A stretch of DNA of 64,000 nucleotides, from assembly GCF_017876405.1 (NCBI RefSeq), contig NZ_JAGINW010000001.1, positions 10,243,203 through 10,307,202 of the forward strand, read 5' to 3'. Both the position numbers and the translations under genes were made by a program. Positions 1 through 8,914 of this stretch are shown here, one piece after another. Every line of letters starts with the position of its first letter. Positions within the stretch are counted from its first letter, which is position 1. The notes under the pieces are model-generated. The model made no database searches, was not told the DNA's origin, and saw only the letters and a list, made by a program, of their open reading frames with translations. Source of the stretch: Kibdelosporangium banguiense. GTDB taxonomy: Bacteria; Actinomycetota; Actinomycetes; Mycobacteriales; Pseudonocardiaceae.

Positions 1-1
1 G

Positions 2-1174
2 CTCGTCGAGACGACGATGGGCGACGGCTTCAAGTTCCATGTCTTCACCTACGAGCAGCCGGTGGATCACCGCGATCCCGCGCAGGGCACTTTCCGGCAG
101 CGGTTCACCATGGCGCACCGGTCGGCCACCCGCCCGACCGTGTTCCTCACGTCCGGCTACTACGTCGGCACGCAACCGCGCCGTGTCGAACTCGCCGAGC
201 TCATCGACGGCAACCAGGTCGCACTTGAGCACCGCTTCTTCACGCCGTCGCGCCCCGATCCCGCCGACTGGTCGAAGCTCACGATCTGGCAGGCCGCAAG
301 CGACCAGCACAGGCTCTTCCACGCGCTCAAGCCCATCTACCGGAAGAACTGGCTGGCCACCGGCGGCAGCAAAGGCGGCATGACGGCCACCTACTACGCC
401 CGCTTCTACTCACACGACATGGACGGCGTCGTCGCCTACGGATCGCCCAACCACCTGCCCGAGAGCAGGGATGTCGCGACGGACCGGTTCTTCGCGCGCA
501 CCGGAACTCCCGAGCACCGCGCCGCCCTCATCGCCGTGCAGCGTGAGGCCCTGCTGCGGTGGGACGAAATGATGGCCCACTTCAACACGTGGGCGCAGGA
601 GAAGGGGCACACGTTCGACATCGCGGGCAACGCTGAGATCGCGTTCGAGGGGCTCGTGCGCGACATGGCGTGGCGGTTCTGGCAGAACAAGACGATCAAC
701 GACCCGATTCCGGTCACTACAGCGTCATCCGAGGAACTGTTCGCGTTCATCGACGCCGCCGCCGGCTGGGACAACTTCACAGATGAACGGCTTATGTTCT
801 TCGAGCCGTACTACGTGGCGGCCGGCCTGGATCTCGGTTTCCCCAGCTACACCACTCCGCACCTCGACGGCCTGCTGCGCCACCCCAGCACCTACGGACC
901 GCGTCACCGCGTGCGCCGAGACATCCCGCTCAACTTCGCCCCCGAAGCGATGCGCGACATCGACCGCTGGGTGCGTGAAAACGGACGGCGACTGATGTTC
1001 GTGTACGGCGAGAATGACCCGTGGGGCGCCGAGCCGTTCCGCATCGGGCCCGGTTCGGTCGACAGTTACGTGTACGTCGCCCGCGATGGCAACCACGCGT
1101 CGACGATCGCCTCCCTCGACGAGGATGACAAGGCCGCCGCGACAGCGACTGCGCGGCGGTGGGCCGGCCTCTAA
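2..1174 (+). CDS. S37 (PS-10) family tripeptidyl aminopeptidase, 5' end outside window
   Basis: The frame is open to the left edge, so the real start and the expected signal peptide lie upstream; an internal ATG is at 17. Counted from that ATG, the nucleophile motif GGSKGGMT places Ser at about residue 118. An Asp in YGENDPWG and a His in GNHAST near the end complete a plausible alpha/beta-hydrolase triad. The GGSKGG elbow followed by an aromatic-rich helix is the signature of S37 peptidases, secreted Streptomyces-type prolyl tri/tetrapeptidyl aminopeptidases that trim peptides from protease digestion. The stop codon overlaps the end of the convergent acyltransferase gene by 4 nt. The family call is fairly sure; the exact specificity is inference. 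Confidence 0.8.
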   Translation, partial: LVETTMGDGFKFHVFTYEQPVDHRDPAQGTFRQRFTMAHRSATRPTVFLTSGYYVGTQPRRVELAELIDGNQVALEHRFFTPSRPDPADWSKLTIWQAASDQHRLFHALKPIYRKNWLATGGSKGGMTATYYARFYSHDMDGVVAYGSPNHLPESRDVATDRFFARTGTPEHRAALIAVQREALLRWDEMMAHFNTWAQEKGHTFDIAGNAEIAFEGLVRDMAWRFWQNKTINDPIPVTTASSEELFAFIDAAAGWDNFTDERLMFFEPYYVAAGLDLGFPSYTTPHLDGLLRHPSTYGPRHRVRRDIPLNFAPEAMRDIDRWVRENGRRLMFVYGENDPWGAEPFRIGPGSVDSYVYVARDGNHASTIASLDEDDKAAATATARRWAGL

Positions 1175-1878
1175 TTCGGCACGTCGGCGCGCGTGAGGCC
1201 CCAGTACCGCGCTGTTTTTTCCCCGTCGGCAGGCAGCAGATCGCCGCGTTTCCGGTCCAGTACCACGCGCCGTTCCCAGGCGATATCCCTGTTCACAACC
1301 TGTGCCGGCGCGCCCATCGCGATGCAGTTGTTGGGAATATCGGTATCGACGATACTCCTGGTCGAGATCACAGCACCGTTGCCGATGGTCACACCACCCA
1401 TGATCGTGGCACCTTCCGCGATCCACACGTGTTCGCCGATGGTGATCGACCTTGAATCGTTCAGGCGTTTCTCCGTTGCCACCTCGTATACCGGATAGGT
1501 GTCATCGGACCGCACTTCGATTCCCGCGAAGAGCATCGTGTCCTCGCCGATGGACACCTCTGTTCCCTCCACGGCCGACACCAGCACAACACCTTCGCTG
1601 CTCACATCCCGGCCGATCCGGATCCGCGAGTGGTGGCCGACGCGCATGGCGAAACGCAGCCCAACGGAATTCCCCACCGTCGAACCGATCTCAACGGTTC
1701 CGTGATCACCGATGAAATCCACTCGCAAGTCGACTATCTTCGCATCGGACGCGACAATCAGTTTGTTCCCGCTTCCCCGGAACCGAATATCGGTCACCGA
1801 GTCATGTGATTCACCCGCGAAGACAATCTCGTTTCCCAGCTTATCCTCATATTGCCGCAACTTGTGAGCGCGCAGCAT
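1171..1878 (-). CDS. Left-handed beta-helix (hexapeptide repeat) acyltransferase
   Basis: A 235-residue protein with repeated [I/V]G-x4 hexapeptides. The C-terminal block (VWIAEGATIMGGVTIGNGAV, then IPNNCIAMGAPAQVV) is typical of the LbetaH fold shared by CoA-dependent O-acetyltransferases such as capsule or sugar acetyltransferases. The start was chosen at 1878 because a strong AAGGAGG lies 4 nt upstream; a longer reading from 1902 would put that sequence inside the coding region. It lies 31 nt downstream of the amidohydrolase gene on the same strand and is probably co-transcribed with it. The acceptor substrate cannot be read from the sequence. Confidence 0.8.
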   Translation of the reverse strand: MLRAHKLRQYEDKLGNEIVFAGESHDSVTDIRFRGSGNKLIVASDAKIVDLRVDFIGDHGTVEIGSTVGNSVGLRFAMRVGHHSRIRIGRDVSSEGVVLVSAVEGTEVSIGEDTMLFAGIEVRSDDTYPVYEVATEKRLNDSRSITIGEHVWIAEGATIMGGVTIGNGAVISTRSIVDTDIPNNCIAMGAPAQVVNRDIAWERRVVLDRKRGDLLPADGEKTARYWGLTRADVPN

Positions 1879-1909
1879 GGTACCTCCTTGATTCATGGTC
1901 AAGGCTCGG

Positions 1910-3862
1910 TCAGTTCAGCTCGATCACAGGCGGCTCGGCCCACGGGACAATGCCCATCGCCGCGAAAATGCGCGCGGGCACGATCGCCCGCCCTGCGGCG
2001 ACGGTGAGAGCGACCTGCCGGATCGCCGAGATGTCCTCGGTCGGGTCTCCGTCAACCAGGATGAAATCGGCGACGCGGCCCGGCTCGATCACGCCATGCG
2101 TCTCGCCACGACCGAGGTGCGACGCGCTTCTCGCGGTGGCGATCGCGAGCGTCTCGCTCGGCGAGATTCCGGCGGCCACGTACAACTCAAGCTCGCGGTG
2201 CAGCGCCACTGCCGTGCCGTCATCCGTGCCCGGCCACAGCGGCACGCCCAGCTTGTGCAGGCGTGACATGATCTCCAGCAGTCGCCGGAACCCGGCGGCG
2301 TAGTCCTCCAGTTCCTGTTCGGACTGACAGGGAAGGTACGTACGCAGCAACGAGCGGCGGTAACCAGCCGGCACGTGGTCGAGCAAGGGCGCCACCCCCG
2401 GGGTCACCTGGCGTGCGCGACTGCACAGCAGACCCTCGAGCAGGCTGACCGTCGTGTCGAGCCCGATGCCCTTGTCCACCATGGAGCGCACCGTGTACTG
2501 CACTCGCTCCGAGTCGAGGTCGAGCCGCGCGGCTCTCCCCATCGCCGTGACACGCAGCGGTGTGCGTGTATCCTCGTGCGGCTCAAGCACCCAGCCGAGA
2601 ACCAGTTGGTTCAGGTGGGTGATCTCGTCGTAGCCGTCGGCTATCGCGCGGTCAGCGTCCATGAACGCGGGGATGTGCCCCATCACGCGCATGCCCCGGC
2701 GATGTGCTTCGTCCGCGGTCGCACGGATCCAGTCAGGGTTGAACGAGTTGTAGATCTTAATCGCGTGGAACCCGTGCTCGTCGTACCAGGCGACGGCCTC
2801 GATGGCCTCGTCAAGGCTCGCGACGACGCGACCGGAACGGGCCGAGAACGGCGAGCGGCCCTCGATGAAACCGGCGGCGACCACCGACGGGCCGACGAGC
2901 TCCCCTGCCGAAATCGCTGCCGTCAACTCGTCGAGCTTGTGATTGTCGTTGCCCATGTCGCGCACACTGGTCACCCCCGCGGCGATGTACAGCAGGCCAA
3001 GGGAGGCAGCGAGATGGGAATGCATGTCGTGCAGGCCGGGCAGCGCCATCCGCCCCGCACCGTCGACGACTGTCGCGTGAGCAACGTCGGCCGCGGCGGT
3101 CGTGACGTCGACGATGGTGCCGTCCTGGACGATGATCGTGCGCGGCTCAGACACGGCGTAGGTCTTGGGATCGAAGACACGCACGTCGCGCACCACCAGC
3201 GTGCCACCCACATGGACCGTCGCCTCCTGCGACACGGCCGCGAAGCGTCGTCGAGTGGCGGCCTCAAGAGCATCGTCGAGCTGCTGTGTCTCGGATAGGA
3301 GGTCGTCGACGAGGTGCAGATACCAGTCGGCGATTCCGAGCACACGGCCATCCGGTGAGCGCAGGACGTACTGCTCGTGCAGGGCGACGCCCGAGACTGC
3401 ATAAACCTCGATCGGCTCGCTGAACTGCACATCGATGTCCACCCTGCGCACCTCCGCGCATCCCTCCGGGAGGAGCGGCACGCGCCCGCCGGTCGCGAGG
3501 GCGTGGCCGACGATCAACGCCAGCACGTAGGAGCTGCTGTCAGCGGGTAGGTAAAAGCCCTCCTTGGCCGTCGTGCCTTCGTCCGCCTGGCTCGACCAGA
3601 CAGCGATGCCGTCGGTACCGCGCTCGAAGCGCTCACCGACCTCGCCACCCGCCAGCGACGTGCCGTCGACAGTCCACACTGCAGGCTTCCCTGCCTCGTC
3701 GAGGCACACAGTCTCGGTCAGCTTCGCGCCACGGCCGTTGTTGTCGACAGCCGAGTTGATGGTCAAGCCGCCGTCAGCAGGCTCGGCAACGAGCATGCCA
3801 ATCGCCTCGCTGTTCGCGAGGATGGTGAGCTTCGTGGGGAAGGCGGAGGATCCGAAGGCCAT
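1910..3862 (-). CDS. Metal-dependent amidohydrolase with long N-terminal extension
   Basis: A 650-residue protein in two parts. The last ~430 residues form an amidohydrolase/imidazolonepropionase-type TIM barrel: HDMHSH metal ligands at about residues 278-283, a Lys in HAIKIYNS (about 366) that could be carboxylated, His in GHIPA (about 394) and THLNQ (about 415), and the catalytic Asp in GTDDG (about 546). The barrel ends with the usual GVIEPGRVADFILVDG strand. The first ~215 residues are not part of the standard fold and I do not recognise them; they look like a beta-rich domain. There is no signal peptide. Start 3862 was chosen because conservation-like sequence begins there; a frame from 3913 is also open. 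The substrate is unknown. Confidence 0.75.
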   Translation of the reverse strand: MAFGSSAFPTKLTILANSEAIGMLVAEPADGGLTINSAVDNNGRGAKLTETVCLDEAGKPAVWTVDGTSLAGGEVGERFERGTDGIAVWSSQADEGTTAKEGFYLPADSSSYVLALIVGHALATGGRVPLLPEGCAEVRRVDIDVQFSEPIEVYAVSGVALHEQYVLRSPDGRVLGIADWYLHLVDDLLSETQQLDDALEAATRRRFAAVSQEATVHVGGTLVVRDVRVFDPKTYAVSEPRTIIVQDGTIVDVTTAAADVAHATVVDGAGRMALPGLHDMHSHLAASLGLLYIAAGVTSVRDMGNDNHKLDELTAAISAGELVGPSVVAAGFIEGRSPFSARSGRVVASLDEAIEAVAWYDEHGFHAIKIYNSFNPDWIRATADEAHRRGMRVMGHIPAFMDADRAIADGYDEITHLNQLVLGWVLEPHEDTRTPLRVTAMGRAARLDLDSERVQYTVRSMVDKGIGLDTTVSLLEGLLCSRARQVTPGVAPLLDHVPAGYRRSLLRTYLPCQSEQELEDYAAGFRRLLEIMSRLHKLGVPLWPGTDDGTAVALHRELELYVAAGISPSETLAIATARSASHLGRGETHGVIEPGRVADFILVDGDPTEDISAIRQVALTVAAGRAIVPARIFAAMGIVPWAEPPVIELN

Positions 3863-4803
3863 GCCTGCAATCCTGCACCGGCGGATGGGCGAACCGTTAC
3901 GACAGAAGCCCAATTCTGGCGGCGAGGTTTGCGACAGGATGCGCGACGGATCGACACGCCCCGCTCACACATCTCCGGATATCCGGCGATCTGGTCCCGC
4001 ATCGCCAGGTCCGATCCTGCTGGCCGAAATGGTGGTCGCCGCCCTGGCGGGGGTCACGTCTTCGCGGCTGTCCCATCGCGACAACCGGGTCACCCACGAG
4101 ACCCTCGACAAGTTCGCCGGCCTCACCCGGCCGAGGCAATCCAAGTAGCCAGCCGTCCCTCGAAGAAACGTGAGATGAACTCTCCTCTGCTCGCGGCTGC
4201 GCCCGCGGCCCGCTCCCCCGGCGTCACAGCTGGATCGGTGAAACCTCGGCGCCCCAGTCGTCCCTGCCGACCGTCCCAAGCGACGATCTCCACCGCCGTC
4301 CGCCGTGGCAGCGCCCGCACGCCATCGATCAAGGTCGTCCGATCCGCGATCACCCGCGAGCTTAAACGAAGCACTGCCCGGTAGTCGTCGACGGATCCAC
4401 GGGCGCCCGGATTGTCAGTCGTTGATCACGACGACAGTTTCGCTGATGCCAGCGCGGCCTGTGAGACGGTCGCGATGCCGAGTGAGGTGGCGGCGCGTCA
4501 AAAACCCTTTCGCGGAAATACGATGCGACCGACCCGGACATCGACACCTGGCCACGCTACCGGGCAGGCGACCCGGCCAAGGCGAGCAGCTTCACCTGCG
4601 CGAGGTAACGCCGTTTGCGGAAGTCCATATCCGCAGCGAACGCCAACAACGCTGGGGCCGGCCACGAGTATGCTTGATCCCACGATTTTGCTGGCTGCCC
4701 CGCGTCTTTTTCTGTGGAGGTTTGTGTAGTGCCCTGCGGAAGATCACGGTGTACGCATCGTGATTGCTGGTGGTTGCGTTGAACCTGCCTGGCGTGGGTC
4801 TGG
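3863..4803. other. 941-bp gap without a convincing gene
   Basis: No reading frame here has a recognisable domain. The best candidate is an 83-codon minus-strand frame, 4123-4374, with a GTG start and content such as VRALPRRTAVEIVAWDGRQG that has plausible amino-acid usage but no identifiable family. Its frame is open back to about 4430, so it may be the tail of a decayed gene. The right part (about 4690-4803) probably holds the promoter of the LuxR-type regulator. The density of short, unrelated frames suggests degraded coding sequence rather than a clean intergenic region. Confidence 0.4.
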
Positions 4804-7179
4804 GTGACAGCTACGAGCGTGAGATCTGGGATGTCGGGCGCTAGGTCGCGGCCGCGTGGTGGCAATCTTCCTGCGGAGGTCACCAGTTTCGTGGACCGCC
4901 GCCGGGAGTTGTCCGAGATCAGGCGGCTGTTGTCCGCCACCCGGCTGCTGACGTTGACCGGTGTCGGTGGTGTCGGCAAGACGCGACTCGCGCTGCGGGT
5001 GGCGGCCGGGGTGCGGCGGGCGTTCACCGACGGGGTGTGGCTGGTCGAGTTGGCCGCGTTGCAGGACCAGACACTGCTGGAGCAGACGGTCGCGGACACC
5101 GTGGGGCTGCGGGATCAGTCCGCGCGGCCGCCGCGGGAGGTGTTGGTGGACTACCTGCGGGACAAGCAGTTATTGCTGGTGCTGGACAACTGTGAGCATC
5201 TGGTGGACCGGTGCGCGGGGCTGGCGACCGACCTGCTCCCTGTAGCGCCAGGACTACGGATCCTGGCCACCAGCCGACACGCCCTGCGCGTCCTGGGCGA
5301 ACACATCTTTGCGGTGCCGTCGCTGCCGCTGCCGAACCCGGAGCGGATGTCGCCGGGGAAACTGGTTGGCAACGAGGCGATCCGCCTGTTCGCGGAGCGC
5401 GCGACGCTCGTGCGGCCCGGCTTTGAGGTCACGACCGACAATCGGACGACACTGGCGCGGATCTGCCGCCGGCTGGACGGGTTGCCGTTGGCCATCGAGC
5501 TGGCCGCGGCGCGGCTGCGGGTGTTCTCGCCGGAGCAGATCCTGCACCGGCTGGACGACCGGTTCCGGCTCCTGCGCGCAGGCTGGCGGGAGGTGCCGGC
5601 CCGCCACGAGACGTTGCGGGCGGTGGTCGACTGGAGCTACGGGCAGTGCTCGTCGGCGGAGCAGGCGCTGTGGGCCCGGGTGTCGGTGTTCGCCGGCGGG
5701 TTCGACCTCGACGCAGCCGAAACGGTCTGTACTGGTGACGGCATCCACCGCGACCAGGTGCTCGATCTCGTGGCCGGGCTGGTCGACAAGTCCATTCTGA
5801 TCAGAGAGGACCACGACCACGGCCTCCCGGCCCGCTACCGGCTGCTGGACACCCTCCGCCACTACGGACGGCACACCCTGCGCGCGGCCGGGGCGGAGGC
5901 GGTACTGCGTCGGCGGCACCGGGACTACTACCTGGATCTGGCCGAACGCGGCGAGGCCGAGTGGTTCGGCCCCACTCAGCGGAGAGTGGCCGCCCGCATC
6001 CGAGGTGAGCACCCCAACCTGCAGGCCGCGCTGGAGTTCTGCCTGAGCACCCCGGGCGAGTCCCAGACCGGGCTGTGCATGGCCGCTGCCCTGTTCTTCT
6101 ACTGGTTCAGCTGCGGCTTCGTGGCCGAGGGACGCCACTGGCTGGACCGGGCACTGGCCCAGGACACCGAGCCGAGCAGGACGCGGGCCACTGCACTGTG
6201 GCGCAACACCATCCTCGCCATAGTGCAGGGTGACCTTCCCGCCGCCACGGCCATGGCCCCGCAGTGTCGCGACTGGGCCCAGCAGCATGACGACCAGACC
6301 ATGCTCGCGTACGCCCTGTTCATTCAGGGAGCTGTCGCATGGTGCAGCGGCGACTTCCGGCGCGCGCGGGCCCTGCTGGAGGATGCCGTGGCGCGCTTCG
6401 ACACTCTCGGCGAACTGAACACCACCGTGATCATGGCCTATAGCGCGCTGGCCACGACAGCCGTTTTCCAAGGTGACCTCGCCCGTGCCATCACACTGTG
6501 CCGGCAGGCCTGCGCACTGTGCGAGCAGCGCGGCGAGCACTGGGCGCGGGGCCGGATGCTCAACACATTGGCCTTCACCGAATGGACCCGGGGCGAGGTG
6601 GCCCTGGCCAGCACACACACCAAGGACGGCCTCCGGGCCGCACACGTCTTCCACGACATTTTCGGCAGGGCGTTGACGATCGAGCAGCTGGCCTGGATCG
6701 CCGGGACGGCCGGCGAGGACGAGCGGGCCGCGGTGCTGCTCGGCGTGGCGCAGCAACTGTGGCCTCTAGTCGGCGGCGACCCGTTGTTCGGCTCCTCGCG
6801 TCACCTGGCCGCACACGAGACATGCGAGCAGCAGGCCCGCCGCACCCTCGGCGACCGCGCGTTCCAGGCCGCCTTCGCGCGCGGCGCCGACCTCGACCTC
6901 GACCAAGCCATCGCCTACGCGCTTAGCGAGAAACCCGCGCCCGCCACCCCGACCGCCACCGCGAGGGATACCGCGGGGACGCCATTGACCCGCCGGGAAC
7001 GGCAGGTCGCCGAGTTGGTCGCGCAGGGACTGTCCAACAAGGACATCGCCGCTCGGCTGGTGATCGCCCAGCGCACCGCCGAAGGCCATGTCGAGCGCAT
7101 CCTGGCCAAGCTCGGTTTCACCAAACGCACCCAGCTCGCCGCCTGGATCACCCAACAGCAGAAGGAGCGTAATCCATGA
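4804..7179 (+). CDS. NB-ARC ATPase / LuxR-family transcriptional regulator
   Basis: A 791-residue regulator. An NB-ARC-like ATPase comes first: P-loop GVGGVGKTRL at about residues 54-63, Walker B LLLVLDNCEH at about 120-130, GLPLAIELAAARLR at about 226-240. A TPR-like helical middle follows (about 400-690). A LuxR/GerE HTH closes the protein at about 728-790 (LTRRERQVAELVAQGLSNKD, with RTAEGHVERILAKLGF). Such proteins sense a ligand through the helical region and activate transcription upon ATP-dependent oligomerisation. The GTG at 4804 gives the full frame; an in-frame ATG at 4831 is possible. The stop overlaps an ATG at 7176 in ATGA fashion, suggesting a once-coupled downstream gene that is now gone. 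Confidence 0.85.
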   Translation: MTATSVRSGMSGARSRPRGGNLPAEVTSFVDRRRELSEIRRLLSATRLLTLTGVGGVGKTRLALRVAAGVRRAFTDGVWLVELAALQDQTLLEQTVADTVGLRDQSARPPREVLVDYLRDKQLLLVLDNCEHLVDRCAGLATDLLPVAPGLRILATSRHALRVLGEHIFAVPSLPLPNPERMSPGKLVGNEAIRLFAERATLVRPGFEVTTDNRTTLARICRRLDGLPLAIELAAARLRVFSPEQILHRLDDRFRLLRAGWREVPARHETLRAVVDWSYGQCSSAEQALWARVSVFAGGFDLDAAETVCTGDGIHRDQVLDLVAGLVDKSILIREDHDHGLPARYRLLDTLRHYGRHTLRAAGAEAVLRRRHRDYYLDLAERGEAEWFGPTQRRVAARIRGEHPNLQAALEFCLSTPGESQTGLCMAAALFFYWFSCGFVAEGRHWLDRALAQDTEPSRTRATALWRNTILAIVQGDLPAATAMAPQCRDWAQQHDDQTMLAYALFIQGAVAWCSGDFRRARALLEDAVARFDTLGELNTTVIMAYSALATTAVFQGDLARAITLCRQACALCEQRGEHWARGRMLNTLAFTEWTRGEVALASTHTKDGLRAAHVFHDIFGRALTIEQLAWIAGTAGEDERAAVLLGVAQQLWPLVGGDPLFGSSRHLAAHETCEQQARRTLGDRAFQAAFARGADLDLDQAIAYALSEKPAPATPTATARDTAGTPLTRRERQVAELVAQGLSNKDIAARLVIAQRTAEGHVERILAKLGFTKRTQLAAWITQQQKERNP

Positions 7180-7275
7180 CGGCGCGTACCGGGTCGGATC
7201 GGCCGGTGGACAACCTACCGGGCGAGATGACGAGCTCTTGTGGGTCGCCGCCGGGAGATCGCCCACGCTGCCGGC
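7176..7275 (+). pseudogene. Possible 5' or internal remnant of a flavoprotein oxidoreductase
   Basis: An ATG overlaps the regulator stop codon (ATGA). Its frame would give only 57 residues (to 7349), running into the end of the convergent GH43 gene, and it looks non-natural. In another frame the stretch reads GRDDELLWVAAGRSPTL, which resembles the DELLVAAGR-x-PNT loop of pyridine-nucleotide disulfide oxidoreductases such as mercuric reductase. This could be a decayed gene that was once translationally coupled to the regulator. It could also be chance. Confidence 0.2.
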
Positions 7276-8832
7276 TCAAGTCCCGGCCGCGCCGTGGTAC
7301 CGGAAGTGGCGGAAGTGGACGCGGCCGTCATCCGCGATCATGCCGATGACCCTCCCAGTGAAGGGAGTGGCGGTTTCAACAGCCCAATAGCGTCCGTCCA
7401 GGTTCGCCACTTCGGTCTCGCCGCCGTTGGCGTCGACGACGCTGAGCGTGATGATGTCGCCGCCCTCTGCCCAGGGCGGATAGCGAGGCGCCGGTGGTTT
7501 CGTGCCGAGACGCAGGATTACCAGTCCGCCGGGCACGTCGATCGAGGTCGAGTGGCACAACCCGGGGAGGTCGATTTTGGCACTGATGGTGTTGACCGCC
7601 GGATCGGTGCCGCGTTCGGCGAGGAGAGTCAGCGAGGACTCCTCGTCGAAGCGGAGAGCCAAGCCCCCAGAACCGCCGTTGCAGTCGACTTCGACTTCGA
7701 CGCTGCAGGCGAGGTGCCGTTGACGCCGACCGACGTACGCTGGAGTCCGGGATCGCAGCAGCTCCCCTTCGCCCTGCAACGTCAGCCAACCGTCTCGCGT
7801 CTGCGGAACGGCCGCCAACACAGCGGCCGGCGGGCGCCGCACCGCGAGCCATCCCGGGTCGTCAAGGGCGGCTGTGCCCGCTAGCTCGAAGTGCTCGACG
7901 CACGGCTCCTGACGGGGCGCCAGTTCGACGGGACGTGGCGTGGGCCATCCATCGATCCAGTCCACGGTCGTCACGAAGGTCTCTCGCCCCAGCACCGAGA
8001 ACGCCCTGGCGCGGTCCACCGGCCGGGTACCGAGCAGCAGCAGCGCGTCACGGCCGTCAGGGGCGGTGACGAGGTCCCCGTGGCCAGTGCTGATCACCGG
8101 CCGGTCAAGGCCAGAGGCGGTGAGCACCGGGTTGTGGGGAGCGCCCTCGAACGGGCCTTGAATGCTTCGGCTGCGCGCCACGCTCACGGCGTGGCCGCGT
8201 TCGGTTCCGCCCTCGGCGATGAACAGGTACCAGAAGCCGTCACGGAGATGGAGATGCGGACCTTCGGAGGCGCTCAACCCGGTGCCGGACCACAACCGTC
8301 GCGGCTCCTCGAGCAGCTCGCCCGAGGTGAGATCGACTCGAGCTTGCATGATGCCGTCCAGCGGGCCGATGGACGACTCCGTCCTGTGCAGTCCGCTGAA
8401 AGTCACGTACGCGTCGTCGCCGTCCCAGGCGAGATCGGGATCGATGCCGTAGATCCCGGGGAACGACAGACCGTCACTCCACGGTCCGGCCGGGTCCTGC
8501 GCGGTGAACAGGACGCACCCTCGCGGGCTGTTCGCCACGGTGACGATGACGTGGAAGGTGCCGCGGAAGTAGCGGATGGTGGGCGCCCAGACCCCTCCAC
8601 CGGCCGGGCATCGCAGCAGCCCCACTTGTTCTTGCCGGGTGGCGACATTGCCGATGTGATGCCACGTCCTCAGGTCGTCCGACCGGTAGACCGGTATCGC
8701 CGGGAGGTACTCGAAGGTCGAGGTGATCGCGTAGTAGTGGTCATCTACCTGGATACAGCTCGGGTCCGGGTTCATGCCGGGGATGAGGGGGTTCGGCCAC
8801 GCGTCGGCGCCTGGCGAAACGTTCCTGGTCAC
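7276..8832 (-). CDS. GH43 glycoside hydrolase (beta-xylosidase/arabinofuranosidase type)
   Basis: A 518-residue protein with no signal peptide, so probably cytoplasmic. The N-terminal five-bladed beta-propeller carries the GH43 triad: Asp23 in MNPDPS (general base), Asp131 in GIDPDLAW (pKa modulator) and Glu190 in SASEGPHLHL (general acid). Residues from about 320 to the end form the C-terminal beta-sandwich (concanavalin-like) common in bacterial beta-xylosidases. The GTG start at 8832 follows AAGGTGG at 7 nt spacing. The gene lies downstream of a strong hairpin after the GH116 gene, so it may have its own weak promoter or depend on readthrough from the sugar ABC operon. Its substrate is probably xylosides or arabinosides, by family. 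Confidence 0.85.
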   Translation of the reverse strand: MTRNVSPGADAWPNPLIPGMNPDPSCIQVDDHYYAITSTFEYLPAIPVYRSDDLRTWHHIGNVATRQEQVGLLRCPAGGGVWAPTIRYFRGTFHVIVTVANSPRGCVLFTAQDPAGPWSDGLSFPGIYGIDPDLAWDGDDAYVTFSGLHRTESSIGPLDGIMQARVDLTSGELLEEPRRLWSGTGLSASEGPHLHLRDGFWYLFIAEGGTERGHAVSVARSRSIQGPFEGAPHNPVLTASGLDRPVISTGHGDLVTAPDGRDALLLLGTRPVDRARAFSVLGRETFVTTVDWIDGWPTPRPVELAPRQEPCVEHFELAGTAALDDPGWLAVRRPPAAVLAAVPQTRDGWLTLQGEGELLRSRTPAYVGRRQRHLACSVEVEVDCNGGSGGLALRFDEESSLTLLAERGTDPAVNTISAKIDLPGLCHSTSIDVPGGLVILRLGTKPPAPRYPPWAEGGDIITLSVVDANGGETEVANLDGRYWAVETATPFTGRVIGMIADDGRVHFRHFRYHGAAGT

Positions 8833-8876
8833 GACTCGTCCACCTTGCCTTGGTTCGGTATGGCGTGTTCCTGGAC

Positions 8877-8909
8877 GCCGCGGCCCTCGCCGTGAGCGAG
8901 GGCCGCGGC
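8877..8909 (-). terminator. Strong stem-loop after GH116 gene
   Basis: A perfect 14-bp G+C-rich stem (8877-8890 with 8896-8909) closes a 5-nt loop. It starts 6 nt after the GH116 stop codon on the minus strand. There is no clear T-run, as is common in actinomycete hairpin terminators. It would separate the GH116/ABC operon from the GH43 gene. Confidence 0.65.
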
Positions 8910-8914
8910 GCGGT

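Noticed and set aside
5254..6756. Long open frame antisense to the LuxR-type regulator
   Set aside because: No recognisable domain and no ribosome site; it is a by-product of high G+C third positions.
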